Source: Marmoricola sp. Leaf446 | Lineage (GTDB): Bacteria > Actinomycetota > Actinomycetes > Propionibacteriales > Nocardioidaceae | DNA: 64,000 bases | Assembly (NCBI RefSeq): GCF_001424755.1 | Contig: NZ_LMRF01000001.1 | Coordinates: forward strand, 269,294 to 333,293 | Direction: 5' to 3' | Shown: positions 35,263 to 44,957 of the stretch, piece after piece | Numbering within the stretch: the stretch's first letter is position 1 | How the letters are laid out: every line of letters starts with the position of its first letter | Notes under the pieces: model-generated | Told to the model about the DNA's origin: nothing | Databases searched by the model: none | What the model saw: the letters and a program-made list of their open reading frames with translations, nothing else | Translations under genes and position numbers: made by a program

Positions 35263-36330
35263 TCAGACGACCGTCCAGGTGTCGCCGCCGCTGATCAGCG
35301 AGGACAGCGCGGCGTGCGGGTCGTCCTGGCCGACGCTGGCGGTCGCGATCTGCGAGCGCGCCTGGTCGTCGTACGTCGCCCGCTCGACCTGGCGGAAGAT
35401 CCCGATCGGCGACTGGTGGAGCACGCCCGCGTCGGTGAGGCGCGAGAGCGCGAACGCGGTGGTGGGGTCGTCGAGGTGCGCGTCGTGGACCAGCAGCTCG
35501 CTGTCGGCGACGTCGGCGGTGCTCACGACCTCGACCCCGCCGGTGCGCGCGCGGACCAGGCCCTTGGAGCCCTCGACGCCGAACCGGATCGGCTCGCCCT
35601 GGACGAGCGGGATGATCGCGTCGGCCTTGGTGTCGGGGTTCTTGATGGCGTCGAAGGCGCCGTCGTTGAAGATCGGGCAGTTCTGGTAGATCTCCACCAG
35701 CGCGGTGCCGCGGTGGGCCGCGGCGGCGCTCAGCACCGAGGTGAGGTGCTTGCGGTCGGAGTCGATGGTGCGGGCCACGAAGGTCGCCTCGGCGCCCAGC
35801 GCCAGCGACACCGGGTTGAACGGGTGGTCGACCGACCCCGAGGGGGTCGACTTGGTGACCTTGCCGGGCTCGGAGGTGGGGGAGTACTGGCCCTTGGTCA
35901 GGCCGTAGATCCGGTTGTTGAACAGCAGGATCTTCATGTTGACGTTGCGGCGCATCGCGTGGATGAGGTGGTTGCCGCCGATCGAGAGCGCGTCGCCGTC
36001 ACCGGTGACGACCCACACCGAGAGGTCCTCGCGCTGCGTGGCGATGCCCGAGGCGATCGCCGGCGCCCGTCCGTGGATGGAGTGCATCCCGTAGGTGTCG
36101 AGGTAGTAGGGGAAGCGCGAGGAGCAGCCGATGCCGGAGACGAACACGATGTTCTCGCGGCGCAGGCCGAGGTCGGGCAGGAACGACTGCACGGCCTTGA
36201 GCACGGCGTAGTCGCCGCACCCGGGGCACCAGCGGACCTCCTGGTCGGAGGTGAAGTCCTTGCCGGTCAGCTTGTCCTCGGACGTGGGCACGCCCTGCAG
36301 GCCGGGGAAGGGGAGCTCGGCGGTGGTCAT
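35263..36330 (-). CDS. korB: 2-Oxoacid:ferredoxin oxidoreductase beta subunit KorB
   Basis: This 355-residue subunit binds thiamine diphosphate and one [4Fe-4S] cluster. The cluster cysteines are probably those in WCPGCGDY, GIGCSSR and YQNCPIF; the ThDP site is GDGDALSIGGNH with Asn in LLFNNRIYG. With KorA it would oxidise 2-oxoglutarate to succinyl-CoA and reduce ferredoxin, an alternative to 2-oxoglutarate dehydrogenase known in mycobacteria. The ATG shares one base with the korA stop. Pyruvate as substrate cannot be excluded from sequence. Confidence 0.93.
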   Translation of the reverse strand: MTTAELPFPGLQGVPTSEDKLTGKDFTSDQEVRWCPGCGDYAVLKAVQSFLPDLGLRRENIVFVSGIGCSSRFPYYLDTYGMHSIHGRAPAIASGIATQREDLSVWVVTGDGDALSIGGNHLIHAMRRNVNMKILLFNNRIYGLTKGQYSPTSEPGKVTKSTPSGSVDHPFNPVSLALGAEATFVARTIDSDRKHLTSVLSAAAAHRGTALVEIYQNCPIFNDGAFDAIKNPDTKADAIIPLVQGEPIRFGVEGSKGLVRARTGGVEVVSTADVADSELLVHDAHLDDPTTAFALSRLTDAGVLHQSPIGIFRQVERATYDDQARSQIATASVGQDDPHAALSSLISGGDTWTVV

Positions 36331-38243
36331 CAGTTCTCCTTGGTCTCGACGGGCTCGACCGACGAGGACGAGGTCGTCTCGACGAGGTCGGTGATGGCCT
36401 CGGCGAGCTCGGCGGCCTTCAGCGGCAGGCCGCGGACCTGGTTGTAGCCGACCGCGTCGACGAGGTACTTGGCGCGGACGAGCATCGAGAGCTGGCCCAG
36501 GTTCATCTCGGGGACCAGCACCTTGTCGTAGCCCTTCAGGATCTCGCCGAGGTCCTGGGGGAACGGGTTGAGGTGGCGCAGGTGGACCTGGGCCACGTCG
36601 TGGCCGGCCTTGCGGACACGGCGGCAGGCCGCACCGATCGGGCCGTACGTCGAGCCCCAGCCCAGCACCAGGACCTTGGCCCGGCCCGAGGGGTCGTCGA
36701 CCTCGAGCGGGGGCAGCGACGCGGCGATCCGGTCGACCTTGGCCTGGCGGATCCGCACCATGTAGTCGTGGTTGCCGGGGTCGTAGGCGATGTTGCCGTG
36801 GCCGTCGCCCTTCTCCAGACCGCCGATGCGGTGCTCGAGCCCGGCTGTGCCGGGGATGGCCCACGGACGGGCGAGGGTCTCCTCGTCACGCAGGTAGGGC
36901 CAGAAGTCGGCCTCGGTCGAGCCGTCCTTGGCCGTGGTCTCGTGGTTGGGCTCGGTGGCGAAGGCCGGGTCGATGACCGGCAGGTCCCCGACCTCGGGGA
37001 TCCGCCAGGGCTCGGAGCCGTTGGCCAGCATGCCGTCGGAGAGCAGCATGACCGGCGTGCGGTAGGTGACGGCGATGCGGACGGCCTCGACCGCGGCGTC
37101 GAAGCAGTCGCCGGGCGACTGCGGCGCCACGATCGGCACCGGCGACTCGCCGTTGCGGCCGAACATCGCCTGCAGCAGGTCGGCCTGCTCGGTCTTGGTG
37201 GGCAGGCCGGTCGAGGGCCCGCCACGCTGCACGTCGATGACCACGAGCGGCAGCTCGGTCATCACGGCAAGACCGATCGTCTCCGACTTGAGCGCGACGC
37301 CGGGGCCCGAGGTGCTGGTGACGCCCAGCGAGCCGGCGAAGGAGGCGCCCAGCGCGGCGCCGATGCCGGCGATCTCGTCCTCGGCCTGGAACGTCGTCAC
37401 GCCGAACCGCTTGTGCTTGCTGAGCTCGTGGAGGACGTCGGAGGCCGGGGTGATCGGGTAGGTGCCGAGGAAGACGGGCAGGCCCGAGGCCACGCCGCCG
37501 GCGACGACGCCGTAGGCCAGCGCGAGGTTGCCGGTGATGTTGCGGTAGGTGCCGGCCTGCATCGGGGCCGGCTTGATCTCGTACTGCACGGCGAAGGCCT
37601 CGGTGGTCTCACCGAAGAAGTAGCCGGACTTGAAGGCCGTGACGTTGGCGTCGCGGATCGCGGGCACCTTGGCGAAGCGCTTCTCCAGGAAGGCGACCGT
37701 GGTCTCGGTGGGCCGGCCGTACATCCACGACAGCAGGCCGAGGGCGTACATGTTCTTGGCCCGGCTGGCGTCCTTGCGGGACAGCCCGAACTCCTTGACC
37801 GCCTCGACGGTCATCCCGGTGAGGTCGAGTACGTTGACGGCGTAGTCGACCAGCGAGTCGTCCTCGAGCGGGTTCTCGGCGTACCCCGCCTTGGTGAGGT
37901 TGCGGCCGGTGAAGTCGTGGCTGTCGACGATGATCGTGGTGCCCGGCTTCATGTCGCCCAGGTTGGCCTTGAGGGCCGCGGGGTTCATCGCCACGAGCAC
38001 GTCGGGGGAGTCGCCCGGGGTGAGGATGTCGTGGTCGGCGAAGTGCACCTGGAACGACGACACCCCGGGGAGCGTGCCCTGGGGGGCCCGGATCTCGGCC
38101 GGGAAGTTGGGCAGCGTCTGGAGGTCGTTGCCGAACGCCGCGGACTCCTGGGTGAACCGGTCGCCCGTCAGCTGCATGCCGTCACCGGAGTCGCCCGCGA
38201 ACCGGATGATCACCCGGTCGAGCTGCTTGACCTGCTTGGCCAC
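36330..38243 (-). CDS. korA: 2-Oxoacid:ferredoxin oxidoreductase alpha subunit KorA (gamma-alpha fusion)
   Basis: This 637-residue protein joins the gamma domain (about residues 1-190, start FAGDSGDGMQLTGDRF) to the alpha domain (TYPITPASDVLHEL, QAEDEIAGIGAALGASFAG, TSTSGPGVALKSE). A C-terminal part (KVLVLGWGSTYGPI) completes the thiamine-binding fold. This is the standard actinobacterial KorA layout. The GTG at 38243 has AAGGAT before it; the frame runs further upstream but only through a poorly conserved stretch. It forms a two-gene operon with korB. Confidence 0.93.
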   Translation of the reverse strand: MAKQVKQLDRVIIRFAGDSGDGMQLTGDRFTQESAAFGNDLQTLPNFPAEIRAPQGTLPGVSSFQVHFADHDILTPGDSPDVLVAMNPAALKANLGDMKPGTTIIVDSHDFTGRNLTKAGYAENPLEDDSLVDYAVNVLDLTGMTVEAVKEFGLSRKDASRAKNMYALGLLSWMYGRPTETTVAFLEKRFAKVPAIRDANVTAFKSGYFFGETTEAFAVQYEIKPAPMQAGTYRNITGNLALAYGVVAGGVASGLPVFLGTYPITPASDVLHELSKHKRFGVTTFQAEDEIAGIGAALGASFAGSLGVTSTSGPGVALKSETIGLAVMTELPLVVIDVQRGGPSTGLPTKTEQADLLQAMFGRNGESPVPIVAPQSPGDCFDAAVEAVRIAVTYRTPVMLLSDGMLANGSEPWRIPEVGDLPVIDPAFATEPNHETTAKDGSTEADFWPYLRDEETLARPWAIPGTAGLEHRIGGLEKGDGHGNIAYDPGNHDYMVRIRQAKVDRIAASLPPLEVDDPSGRAKVLVLGWGSTYGPIGAACRRVRKAGHDVAQVHLRHLNPFPQDLGEILKGYDKVLVPEMNLGQLSMLVRAKYLVDAVGYNQVRGLPLKAAELAEAITDLVETTSSSSVEPVETKEN

Positions 38244-38258
38244 GTCGATCCTTCGATT

Positions 38259-38288
38259 GGTCGGACACGTCCCGGCACCTGGTCGGAC
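38259..38288. promoter_or_regulatory. Paired GGTCGGAC direct repeats in the korA leader
   Basis: GGTCGGAC occurs at 38259-38266 and 38281-38288, 22 bases apart or about two helical turns. They lie in the predicted korA leader and could be operator half-sites. The function is unknown. Confidence 0.3.
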
Positions 38289-38325
38289 GGACCCGGGGGC
38301 CGCGCCGCCGGGCGCACGACCTCCC

Positions 38326-38331
38326 ACTTTA
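38326..38331 (-). promoter_or_regulatory. Candidate -10 box for korAB
   Basis: Minus-strand TAAAGT is the best -10-like box in the korA to sbp gap. It would give a leader of about 75 bases for korA. No clear -35 is seen. Apart from this box, the GGTCGGAC repeats and the weak cys promoter elements noted under the binding-protein gene, I see nothing in 38289-38520. Confidence 0.4.
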
Positions 38332-38524
38332 GTCCGGCGTGTCGCAGGAACCGATGCGTCCCAGGGTGGAAGACGCCGCAGCGACGTGATGCCTGTCACG
38401 ACGGCGTACGCCGCGGCGCGTCGCACGTGGACCGCGGGCGGACGCGTGCTGAAGCTGTAGTAACTTGCTCGTGTTAACGGAGAAACTCGGGCTCCCCATT
38501 CTTTGAGCAAGGAAGACAACACAC

Positions 38525-39553
38525 ATGTCGATGACGTGGAAAGCCGCAGTCGCAGGTTCGGTCGCAGCCCTGGTGGCGCTGACCGGCTGCGGCACCAGCG
38601 GCGGTGGCGGCGGGTCGTCCGAGGAGGGTGGCACCACGCTGTCCCTGGTGGGCTTCGCGGTCCCCGAGAAGGCCAACAAGGACATCCAGGCCGCCTGGGC
38701 GAAGACCGACGACGGCAAGGGCGTCACCTGGAAGACGTCGTACGGCGCCTCGGGTGACCAGAGCCGCGCCGTCGAGAGCGGTCTCGACGCCGACTACGTC
38801 CACTTCTCGCTCGAGGGTGACGTCACCCGCCTGGTCGACGCGGGCCTGGTGGCCGACGACTGGAACGCCGGCGAGAACAAGGGCATCGTGTCGCAGTCGG
38901 TCGTGGCGCTGGTGGTCCGCAAGGGCAACCCGAAGAACATCCAGGGCTGGGACGACATCGTGAAGCCGGGCGTCGGCATCGTCACGCCCAACCCGGGCTC
39001 CTCGGGCTCCGCGCGCTGGAACATCATGGCCGCCTGGAACCACGTCATCGCCCAGGGCGGCAGCGAGGCCGAGGCGACCGCCTTCGTGACCAAGTTCTTC
39101 GACAACGCCGTGGCGCTGCCCGGCAGCGGCCGCGAGGCCACGACCGCGTTCACCTCCGGCAACGGCGACGTCCTCATCTCCTACGAGAACGAGGCGATCC
39201 TGGCCCGCGCCAACGGCGAGGACTTCGACTACATCGTCCCCGACGACACGCTGCTCATCGAGAACCCCGGCGCGGTGCTCGAGGACGCGGACCCCAAGGC
39301 CCAGAAGTGGCTCGACTTCCTGCTCACCGACGAGGCCCAGGCCATCTTCGGCAAGGACGGGTTCCGCCCGCTGTCCGGCGAGGTCGACTACGACGTCGAG
39401 GGCGCCAACGACCCGGGCAACCCCTTCCCCGAGCCGCAGGACCTCGCCACCATCGGCGACGACTACGACGGCTGGTCCGCGGTGAACGACAAGTTCTTCG
39501 ACGAGGAGAACGGCGTCATCACCAAGATCCAGGCGGAGACGGGCAAGCAGTGA
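38525..39553 (+). CDS. Sulfate ABC transporter substrate-binding lipoprotein
   Basis: This 342-residue solute-binding protein has a short signal peptide ending in the lipobox LTGC, with Cys22 as lipidation site. Family segments include YGASGDQSRAVESGL, a key part of the sulfate site, then HFSLEGDV, NPGSSGSARWNIMAAW and LISYENEAI, as in Sbp/CysP. Neighbouring permeases and ATPase confirm a sulfate or thiosulfate uptake system. AAGGAAG lies about ten bases before the ATG. TAACTT at 38461-38466 is a possible -10 box, but I cannot place a convincing -35. No S-box or other sulfur riboswitch is visible in the short leader. Confidence 0.92.
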   Translation: MSMTWKAAVAGSVAALVALTGCGTSGGGGGSSEEGGTTLSLVGFAVPEKANKDIQAAWAKTDDGKGVTWKTSYGASGDQSRAVESGLDADYVHFSLEGDVTRLVDAGLVADDWNAGENKGIVSQSVVALVVRKGNPKNIQGWDDIVKPGVGIVTPNPGSSGSARWNIMAAWNHVIAQGGSEAEATAFVTKFFDNAVALPGSGREATTAFTSGNGDVLISYENEAILARANGEDFDYIVPDDTLLIENPGAVLEDADPKAQKWLDFLLTDEAQAIFGKDGFRPLSGEVDYDVEGANDPGNPFPEPQDLATIGDDYDGWSAVNDKFFDEENGVITKIQAETGKQ

Positions 39554-40446
39554 CCACGACTCGTACCGGCCCGGATCCCGGGTCCGGCACGAGCAGCACC
39601 TCGGGGGCGACGCGCACGCGTCGCCCCCGTGGGCGCGTCCGGACCCCGCAGCCCGGCCAGCCCCTCGGGGTCGGGTCCACGCTGGGACTCGGCATCGCCA
39701 TGACGTGGTTCAGCCTGCTCGTGCTCATCCCGCTCGCCGCCGTCGTCCTCACCGCCAGCACCAACGGCTGGGACGGCTTCTGGACGACCGTCAGCTCCTC
39801 GCAGACCGCGTCCGCGCTACGGCTGACCGTGCTCGAGGCCATCGGCGTCACGGTCCTCAACGTGGTCATGGGCACCGCCCTGGCCTGGGTGCTGGTCCGC
39901 GACCGGTTCTGGGGCAAGCGCGTCCTCGACGTGGTCATCGACGTGCCGTTCGCGCTGCCGACGATCGTGGCCGGCCTGGTGCTTCTCTCGCTGTACGGCG
40001 ACCAGTCGCCCCTCGGGATCGACGTGGCCAACACCCGGATCGCGGTGTTCCTGGCCCTGGCCTTCGTGACGCTGCCCTTCGTCGTACGCACCGTCCAGCC
40101 CGTGCTGGAGTCGCTGGAGCGCGACGTCGAGGAGGCGGCCGCCTCGCTCGGCGCCAGCCGGGCCACGACCTTCCGCCGCATCATCCTGCCGTCCCTGGCC
40201 CCCGCCATCACGGCCGGCGCGGCGCTGTCCTTCGCCCGGGCGATCAGCGAGTACGGCTCGCTGGTGCTGCTCTCGGGCAACCTGCCCAACCGCACCGAGG
40301 TCGCCTCGGTCCGGGTGCTGTCCTACATCGAGAACGGCAACGAGGCGGCCGCCGCCTCGGTCGCCGCGATCCTGCTCGTCGTGGCGCTGCTCGTGATCGT
40401 GCTCCTCGACCTGATCCAGCGAAGGGTGGCCCGTCGTGGCGAGTGA
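39550..40446 (+). CDS. cysT: Sulfate ABC transporter permease CysT
   Basis: This 298-residue inner-membrane permease has six predicted helices after a disordered basic N-terminus of about 45 residues. The EAA loop that contacts the ATPase is visible as EEAAASLGASRATTFRRIILPSL (near residues 195-215). DVPFALPTIVAGLVLLSLYG and ISEYGSLVLLSGNLP are typical of CysT. The GTG overlaps the stop of the binding-protein gene, and the end overlaps cysW by 11 bases, so all four genes are one operon. Confidence 0.93.
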   Translation: MTTTRTGPDPGSGTSSTSGATRTRRPRGRVRTPQPGQPLGVGSTLGLGIAMTWFSLLVLIPLAAVVLTASTNGWDGFWTTVSSSQTASALRLTVLEAIGVTVLNVVMGTALAWVLVRDRFWGKRVLDVVIDVPFALPTIVAGLVLLSLYGDQSPLGIDVANTRIAVFLALAFVTLPFVVRTVQPVLESLERDVEEAAASLGASRATTFRRIILPSLAPAITAGAALSFARAISEYGSLVLLSGNLPNRTEVASVRVLSYIENGNEAAAASVAAILLVVALLVIVLLDLIQRRVARRGE

Positions 40447-41335
40447 CCTCCTGCCCCCCGGCGCCCCGGTCGCCCCCGAGACCGCCGGCGACACCACCCC
40501 CGGTCGCCGCGGCCGACGTCCCGATCGACTCCGCGAGCCGTGGGCGGTGCGCTGGCTGCTGCGCGTGGTGACGGTCGGCTACGTGTTCTTCCTCGTCGCC
40601 TGGCCGACCTCGCTGGTCTTCCGCAACGCCTTCGCCGACGGCAGCCAGGCCGTCGTCGACGCGCTGAGCGACGAGTCGGTCCGCCTCGCGCTCCAGCTCA
40701 CGGCCGAGATCACGGTCTGGTCGGTGCTGATCAACCTGGTCTTCGGCGTCACCATCGCGATGCTGCTGGTGCGCTACCGGTTCCCCGGCAAGCGGCTGCT
40801 ATCCGCGCTCATCGACGTGCCGCTCTCGGTCTCGCCGGTGGTCGTGGGCCTCTCGCTGCTGCTCGTCTACAACGGCCGCGACGGCCTGTTCGGCCGGACG
40901 CTGGAGAACATCGGCATCCAGATCATCTTCAGCGCCCCGGGCATGGTCATGGCGACCACGTTCGTGGCGCTCCCGCTGGTGATCCGCGAGGTCGTCCCGG
41001 TGCTCCAGGAGATCGGCGACGAGCAGGAGCAGGCCGCCCGCAGCCTCGGGGCCAACGCGCCGCAGACCTTCCGCCGGATCACGCTGCCGGCCATCAAGTG
41101 GGCGGTCGTCTACGGCGTCGTCCTCTCGCTCGCCCGGTCGCTCGGTGAGTTCGGGGCGGTCAAGATCGTCTCGGGCAACATCGTCAACCAGTCGCAGACG
41201 GCCACGCTGGTCGTCGAGCAGAAGTACCAGAACTTCGAGCAGACCTCGGCGTACGTCGTCGCGGCGCTGCTCGCGGCCGCGGCCATGGTCTGCCTCGTCG
41301 TGGTCGCCCTCCTCCGCCCGAAGGAAACCTCATGA
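40436..41335 (+). CDS. cysW: Sulfate ABC transporter permease CysW
   Basis: This 299-residue permease pairs with CysT. The EAA loop reads [43 protein letters not shown] and [15 protein letters not shown] are family hallmarks. A Pro/Ala-rich N-terminus of about 35 residues precedes the first helix. The GTG at 40436 lies within the last codons of cysT. The stop overlaps the cysA ATG by four bases. Confidence 0.93.
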   Translation: MASDLLPPGAPVAPETAGDTTPGRRGRRPDRLREPWAVRWLLRVVTVGYVFFLVAWPTSLVFRNAFADGSQAVVDALSDESVRLALQLTAEITVWSVLINLVFGVTIAMLLVRYRFPGKRLLSALIDVPLSVSPVVVGLSLLLVYNGRDGLFGRTLENIGIQIIFSAPGMVMATTFVALPLVIREVVPVLQEIGDEQEQAARSLGANAPQTFRRITLPAIKWAVVYGVVLSLARSLGEFGAVKIVSGNIVNQSQTATLVVEQKYQNFEQTSAYVVAALLAAAAMVCLVVVALLRPKETS

Positions 41336-42369
41336 GCATCAACGTCTCCGGCGTCACCAAGAAGTTCGGCGACTTCGTCGCCCTCGACGACGTCTCGGTC
41401 GACCTGCCCACCGGCCAGCTCACCGCGCTGCTCGGCCCCAGCGGCGGCGGCAAGTCCACGCTGCTGCGGATCATCGCGGGCCTGGAGTCCGCCGACAGCG
41501 GCACCGTCACCATCGAGGGCAACGAGGCCACCCACCTGCCGCCGCAGAAGCGCAACGTGGGCTTCGTGTTCCAGCACTACGCGGCGTTCAAGCACATGAG
41601 CGTGGCCAAGAACGTCGCCTTCGGCCTCGAGATCCGCAAGCGGCCCAAGGACGAGACCGCCCGGCGGGTGCACGAGCTGCTCGAGCTGGTGCACCTCTCG
41701 CAGTTCGCCCACCGGCTCCCGGCCCAGCTCTCGGGCGGCCAGCGGCAGCGGATGGCGCTCGCCCGGGCGCTCGCGGTCGAGCCGACCGTGCTGCTGCTGG
41801 ACGAGCCGTTCGGTGCCCTCGACGCCAAGGTCCGCAAGGAGCTGCGCGAGTGGCTGCGGCGGCTGCACGACGAGGTCGCGGTCACCACGGTGTTCGTCAC
41901 CCACGACCAGGAGGAGGCCCTCGAGGTCGCCGACGAGATCGTGGTCATCAACGACGGCCGGATCGAGCAGGTCGGCACCCCCGACCAGCTCTACGACGAG
42001 CCGGCCAACGACTTCGTGATGAGCTTCCTCGGCCCCGTCACCCGGCTCGGTGGCAGCCTGGTGCGGCCCCACGACATCGACGTCAGCACCACCGAGGAGC
42101 CCGGCGCGGTCCGCGGCACGGTGCAGCGGATGCTCCGGGTCGGCTTCGAGGTGCGGCTCACCGTCGCCCTCGAGCCCGACCACGCCGGTGCCGCGGCATC
42201 GCTCTCGGCGCCCACCGAGCGGGAGACCGTCGAGGTGACGGTCACCCGGGCCACCCAGCGACACCTCCACCTCGAGGAGGGCCAGCAGGTGTGGGTCGCC
42301 CACACCGAGGGAGCCCGCGCCGTGCCCGAGCGGGCGGTGCTGCCCACCCCGCTAGCGTCGGGCGCATGA
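41332..42369 (+). CDS. cysA: Sulfate ABC transporter ATP-binding protein CysA
   Basis: This 345-residue ATPase drives sulfate import. Walker A is GPSGGGKST, the signature [15 protein letters not shown], Walker B VLLLDEPF, and the H-loop is in [16 protein letters not shown]-terminal TOBE-type domain (about 240-345) follows. The last codons contain a TAGCGT box seven bases before the ATG of the next gene, so cysA DNA also carries that gene's promoter. The stop overlaps the same ATG by four bases. Confidence 0.95.
   Translation: MSINVSGVTKKFGDFVALDDVSVDLPTGQLTALLGPSGGGKSTLLRIIAGLESADSGTVTIEGNEATHLPPQKRNVGFVFQHYAAFKHMSVAKNVAFGLEIRKRPKDETARRVHELLELVHLSQFAHRLPAQLSGGQRQRMALARALAVEPTVLLLDEPFGALDAKVRKELREWLRRLHDEVAVTTVFVTHDQEEALEVADEIVVINDGRIEQVGTPDQLYDEPANDFVMSFLGPVTRLGGSLVRPHDIDVSTTEEPGAVRGTVQRMLRVGFEVRLTVALEPDHAGAAASLSAPTERETVEVTVTRATQRHLHLEEGQQVWVAHTEGARAVPERAVLPTPLASGA
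42353..42358 (+). promoter_or_regulatory. -10 box of an intragenic leaderless promoter at the end of cysA
   Basis: TAGCGT inside the last cysA codons, seven bases before the ATG at 42366. It would let the next gene be transcribed independently of sulfate control. Confidence 0.5.
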
Positions 42370-43166
42370 CGACTCCCGAACCCGCCCGCCAGAGCCTCGA
42401 GGGCGCCTCCGCCGAGCTGCTGCGGCTGCACACCGACCCGACCCTGCTGACCGTGGTCAACGTGTGGGACGTGATCAGCGCGACCGTCGTGGCCGAGACG
42501 CCCGGCACCAGCGCGCTGGCCACCGCCAGCCACTCGATCGCGGCCTCGCTGGGCTACGAGGACGGGGAGCAGATCCCCGTCGACGAGATGATCGCGGCCA
42601 TCGGCCGCATCACCGCCGCGACGACGCTGCCCGTCACCGCCGACCTCGAGGGCGGCTACGGCGACGCGGCCGAGACCGTGCGCAAGGCGATCGGCGTCGG
42701 CGTCGTCGGCGCCAACGTCGAGGACCAGCTCAAGCCGGTGGCCGAGGCGGCCGCCCAGGTCGCCGCGATCATCGACGCCGCCGCGGCCGAGGGCGTGCCG
42801 GACTTCGTCCTCAACGCCCGCACCGACGCCTTCGTCAAGGCCGGCGACCGCGACCCGGCCGCCGTGCTCGACGACGCGGTCGAGCGGGGCCGGGCCTACC
42901 TCGACGCCGGCGCCCCCGTGGTGTTCGTGCCCGGCAAGCTCGACGAGGCCCAGGTGACCACGCTGGTCGAGGCCTTCGGTCCGCAGAAGCTGACCCTGAT
43001 CGGGCTGCCCGGCATCCCGCCGCTGGCCCGGCTCGAGGAGCTCGGCGTCGCGCGCGTCTCCTACGGCCCGCTCTCGCAGCGGGTCGCGCTCACCGCGCTG
43101 CAGCGGCTCGTCGAGGACGTGCTCGCCGGCGGCGGCGTGCCCGAGGACACCCGCCCGCTGAACTGA
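42366..43166 (+). CDS. Isocitrate lyase/PEP mutase-family protein
   Basis: This 266-residue TIM-barrel protein belongs to the PEP mutase/isocitrate lyase superfamily: [25 protein letters not shown] at the start, the metal-binding [16 protein letters not shown]-like GANVEDQ, and NARTDAF. After NVEDQ the true lyases have a K-R/K-C-G-H catalytic loop; here the sequence is [10 protein letters not shown], without the Cys. It is therefore unlikely to be an isocitrate or methylisocitrate lyase. Other family activities (carboxyvinyl-phosphonate mutase-like, oxaloacetate hydrolase-like) remain possible. It overlaps the end of cysA but has its own predicted promoter. Confidence 0.85.
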   Translation: MTTPEPARQSLEGASAELLRLHTDPTLLTVVNVWDVISATVVAETPGTSALATASHSIAASLGYEDGEQIPVDEMIAAIGRITAATTLPVTADLEGGYGDAAETVRKAIGVGVVGANVEDQLKPVAEAAAQVAAIIDAAAAEGVPDFVLNARTDAFVKAGDRDPAAVLDDAVERGRAYLDAGAPVVFVPGKLDEAQVTTLVEAFGPQKLTLIGLPGIPPLARLEELGVARVSYGPLSQRVALTALQRLVEDVLAGGGVPEDTRPLN

Positions 43167-43180
43167 CCTGCCCGACCCGC

Positions 43181-43239
43181 CGCCGCACCACCCCTCGTCC
43201 GGGCGATCGTCCGGCTGTCCGTCCGGGCGTGGTGCGGCG
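43181..43239. terminator. Stem-loop after the sulfate operon
   Basis: Arms CGCCGCACCAC (43181-43191) and GTGGTGCGGCG (43229-43239) pair perfectly across a 37-base loop that contains GTCCGGGCG twice. It sits just after the stop at 43166 and before the next gene. A terminator is likely, although no T tract follows. Confidence 0.55.
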
Positions 43240-43265
43240 ATGGTGTCGGCGGGTACACATGAGGC

Positions 43266-44654
43266 ATGTCTGCCTACACGAGCACCAACCCCGCCACCGG
43301 CGAGACCCTCAAGGAGTTCCCCGAGCTCGACGCGGCCGGCGTCGAGGACGCCCTGGCCCGCAGCGCCGCGGCGTACTCCACCTGGCGCACCACCTCGGCC
43401 GCCGAGCGCGCCGAGGTCCTCAACGCCGTCGCCGCGGCGTACGACGAGCGCGAGCAGGAGCTCGCCGAGCTGATCGCCCTCGAGATGGGCAAGCCCGTCC
43501 GCCAGGCCGTCGGCGAGGTCAAGCTGTCCGCCGCGATCTACCGCTGGTACGCCGAGCACGGCCCCGCGCTGCTCGAGGACCAGGTCCTCGACGCCGCCGA
43601 CGCCCCCGGCGCCGAGACCTCGGTCGTCCGCACGCTGCCGATCGGGCCGCTGCTGGGGATCATGCCGTGGAACTTCCCCTACTACCAGGTGGCCCGGTTC
43701 GCCGCGCCCAACCTGATGCTCGGCAACACCATCGTGCTCAAGCACGCCCCCAGCTGCCCGCAGTCGGCGCTGGTGATGGAGGAGATCTTCGCCGGGTCCG
43801 GGCTGGTGCGCGACGCCTACGTCAACGTCTTCGCCACCAACGACCAGATCGCCGAGATGATCGCCGACCCGCGCATCCAGGCCGTCTCGCTGACCGGCAG
43901 CGAGCGCGCCGGTGCGGCCGTCGCCGAGATCGCCGGGCGCAACCTGAAGAAGGTCGTGCTCGAGCTCGGCGGGTCCGACGCCTTCATCGTGCTCGACTCC
44001 GAGGACCTGGACGCGACCGTGAAGTCCGCGACCCGCGGTCGGATGAACAACACCGGCCAGGCCTGCAACGCCGCCAAGCGGTTCGTCGTCGCCGAGGGCC
44101 TCTACGACGAGTTCACCGAGAAGCTCACCGCCTCCTTCGCCTCGATGAGCCACGGCGACCCGCTCGACCCGAAGACGGCCATCGGCCCGCTGTCCTCCCA
44201 GCAGGCGGCCGACACGCTGGCCTCGCAGGTCGACAAGGCCGTCGAGCAGGGCGCCACGGTGCTCACCGGCGGCAAGAAGGTCGACGGCGCCGGCGCGTTC
44301 TTCGAGCCCACGCTGCTGGCCGGCGTGACCCCGGAGATGGACGCCTACCGCGAGGAGCTGTTCGGCCCCGTCGGCGTCGTCTACAAGGTCGGCTCGGTCG
44401 ACGAGGCCGTCGAGCTCACCAACTCCTCGTCCTTCGGGCTCTCCGGCTCGGTCTGGAGCAGCGACACCGACCTCGCGAGGGAGACCGCCGACCGCCTCGA
44501 GGTCGGCATGGCCTTCGTCAACGAGCACGGCACGACCATGCCCGGCCTGCCCTTCGGCGGCGTCAAGCGCTCCGGCTTCGGCCGCGAGCTCGGCGCCTGG
44601 GGCATGGAGGAGTTCGCCAACAAGAAGCTCGTCCGGGTGTCGGCGGCGAAGTAG
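43266..44654 (+). CDS. Aldehyde dehydrogenase, probable succinate-semialdehyde dehydrogenase
   Basis: This 462-residue NAD(P)-dependent enzyme has the aldehyde dehydrogenase fold with catalytic Cys267 ([12 protein letters not shown]) and general base Glu233 (LELGGSDAF). [29 protein letters not shown] and [15 protein letters not shown] resemble the short succinate-semialdehyde dehydrogenase group. It would feed succinate into the TCA cycle, possibly from GABA or 2-oxoglutarate decarboxylation. TACACA lies six bases before the ATG, a weaker leaderless -10. Confidence 0.88.
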   Translation: MSAYTSTNPATGETLKEFPELDAAGVEDALARSAAAYSTWRTTSAAERAEVLNAVAAAYDEREQELAELIALEMGKPVRQAVGEVKLSAAIYRWYAEHGPALLEDQVLDAADAPGAETSVVRTLPIGPLLGIMPWNFPYYQVARFAAPNLMLGNTIVLKHAPSCPQSALVMEEIFAGSGLVRDAYVNVFATNDQIAEMIADPRIQAVSLTGSERAGAAVAEIAGRNLKKVVLELGGSDAFIVLDSEDLDATVKSATRGRMNNTGQACNAAKRFVVAEGLYDEFTEKLTASFASMSHGDPLDPKTAIGPLSSQQAADTLASQVDKAVEQGATVLTGGKKVDGAGAFFEPTLLAGVTPEMDAYREELFGPVGVVYKVGSVDEAVELTNSSSFGLSGSVWSSDTDLARETADRLEVGMAFVNEHGTTMPGLPFGGVKRSGFGRELGAWGMEEFANKKLVRVSAAK

Positions 44655-44661
44655 GTCGGCT

Positions 44662-44699
44662 GCGGGCAGTTTCCCCGGCTAACCGGTGAAACTGCCCGC
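44662..44699. terminator. Near-perfect palindrome between convergent genes
   Basis: Arms GCGGGCAGTTTC (44662-44673) and GAAACTGCCCGC (44688-44699) enclose a smaller CCGG/CCGG pair. It lies eight bases after the dehydrogenase stop, a good place for a terminator. The GTTTC/GAAAC arms recall the palindromes near 30.4 and 31.6 kb. Confidence 0.65.
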
Positions 44700-44711
44700 C
44701 AGACCGGACAT

Positions 44712-44753
44712 GTCGGGCGCTGGCGGGCAGTATCGCCCGGGTCGGCGCCCGAC
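44712..44753. other. Second stem-loop, partial copy of the preceding palindrome
   Basis: Arms GTCGGGCGC and GCGCCCGAC enclose an inner CGGGC/GCCCG hairpin. The left half contains GCGGGCAGTATC, a near copy of the arm at 44662. The gap from here to 44957 (about 200 bases) holds one 62-codon frame that I do not believe is a gene, and nothing else recognisable. Confidence 0.5.
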
Positions 44754-44957
44754 TTGTCCGTACGCCGGCGGGTGACTCGCCCAGTGCCACCGCAGCGTCG
44801 TGCTGCGGCGCGTCCGGCGACGCTGGTGTGGCACTCGGTCCTGGTGCCCCTCGACCCCGGCCGGCGGTGCGGCCCCGGCGATGAACCGGTCGACCGGTCA
44901 CGGGACGTGAGCGTCGCTGCGACCCCCGGCGTACGACGCTGAGGTCCCACCGAGGTG

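Noticed and set aside
38460-38524. Possible sulfur-responsive riboswitch before the sulfate binding-protein gene
   Set aside because: The leader is about 65 bases and shows no SAM-type conserved stems. Only weak promoter-like boxes are visible.
44754-44942. 62-codon plus-strand frame in the palindrome block
   Set aside because: It is Arg/Pro-rich with no ribosome-binding site, overlaps the end of a stem-loop region, and resembles nothing.
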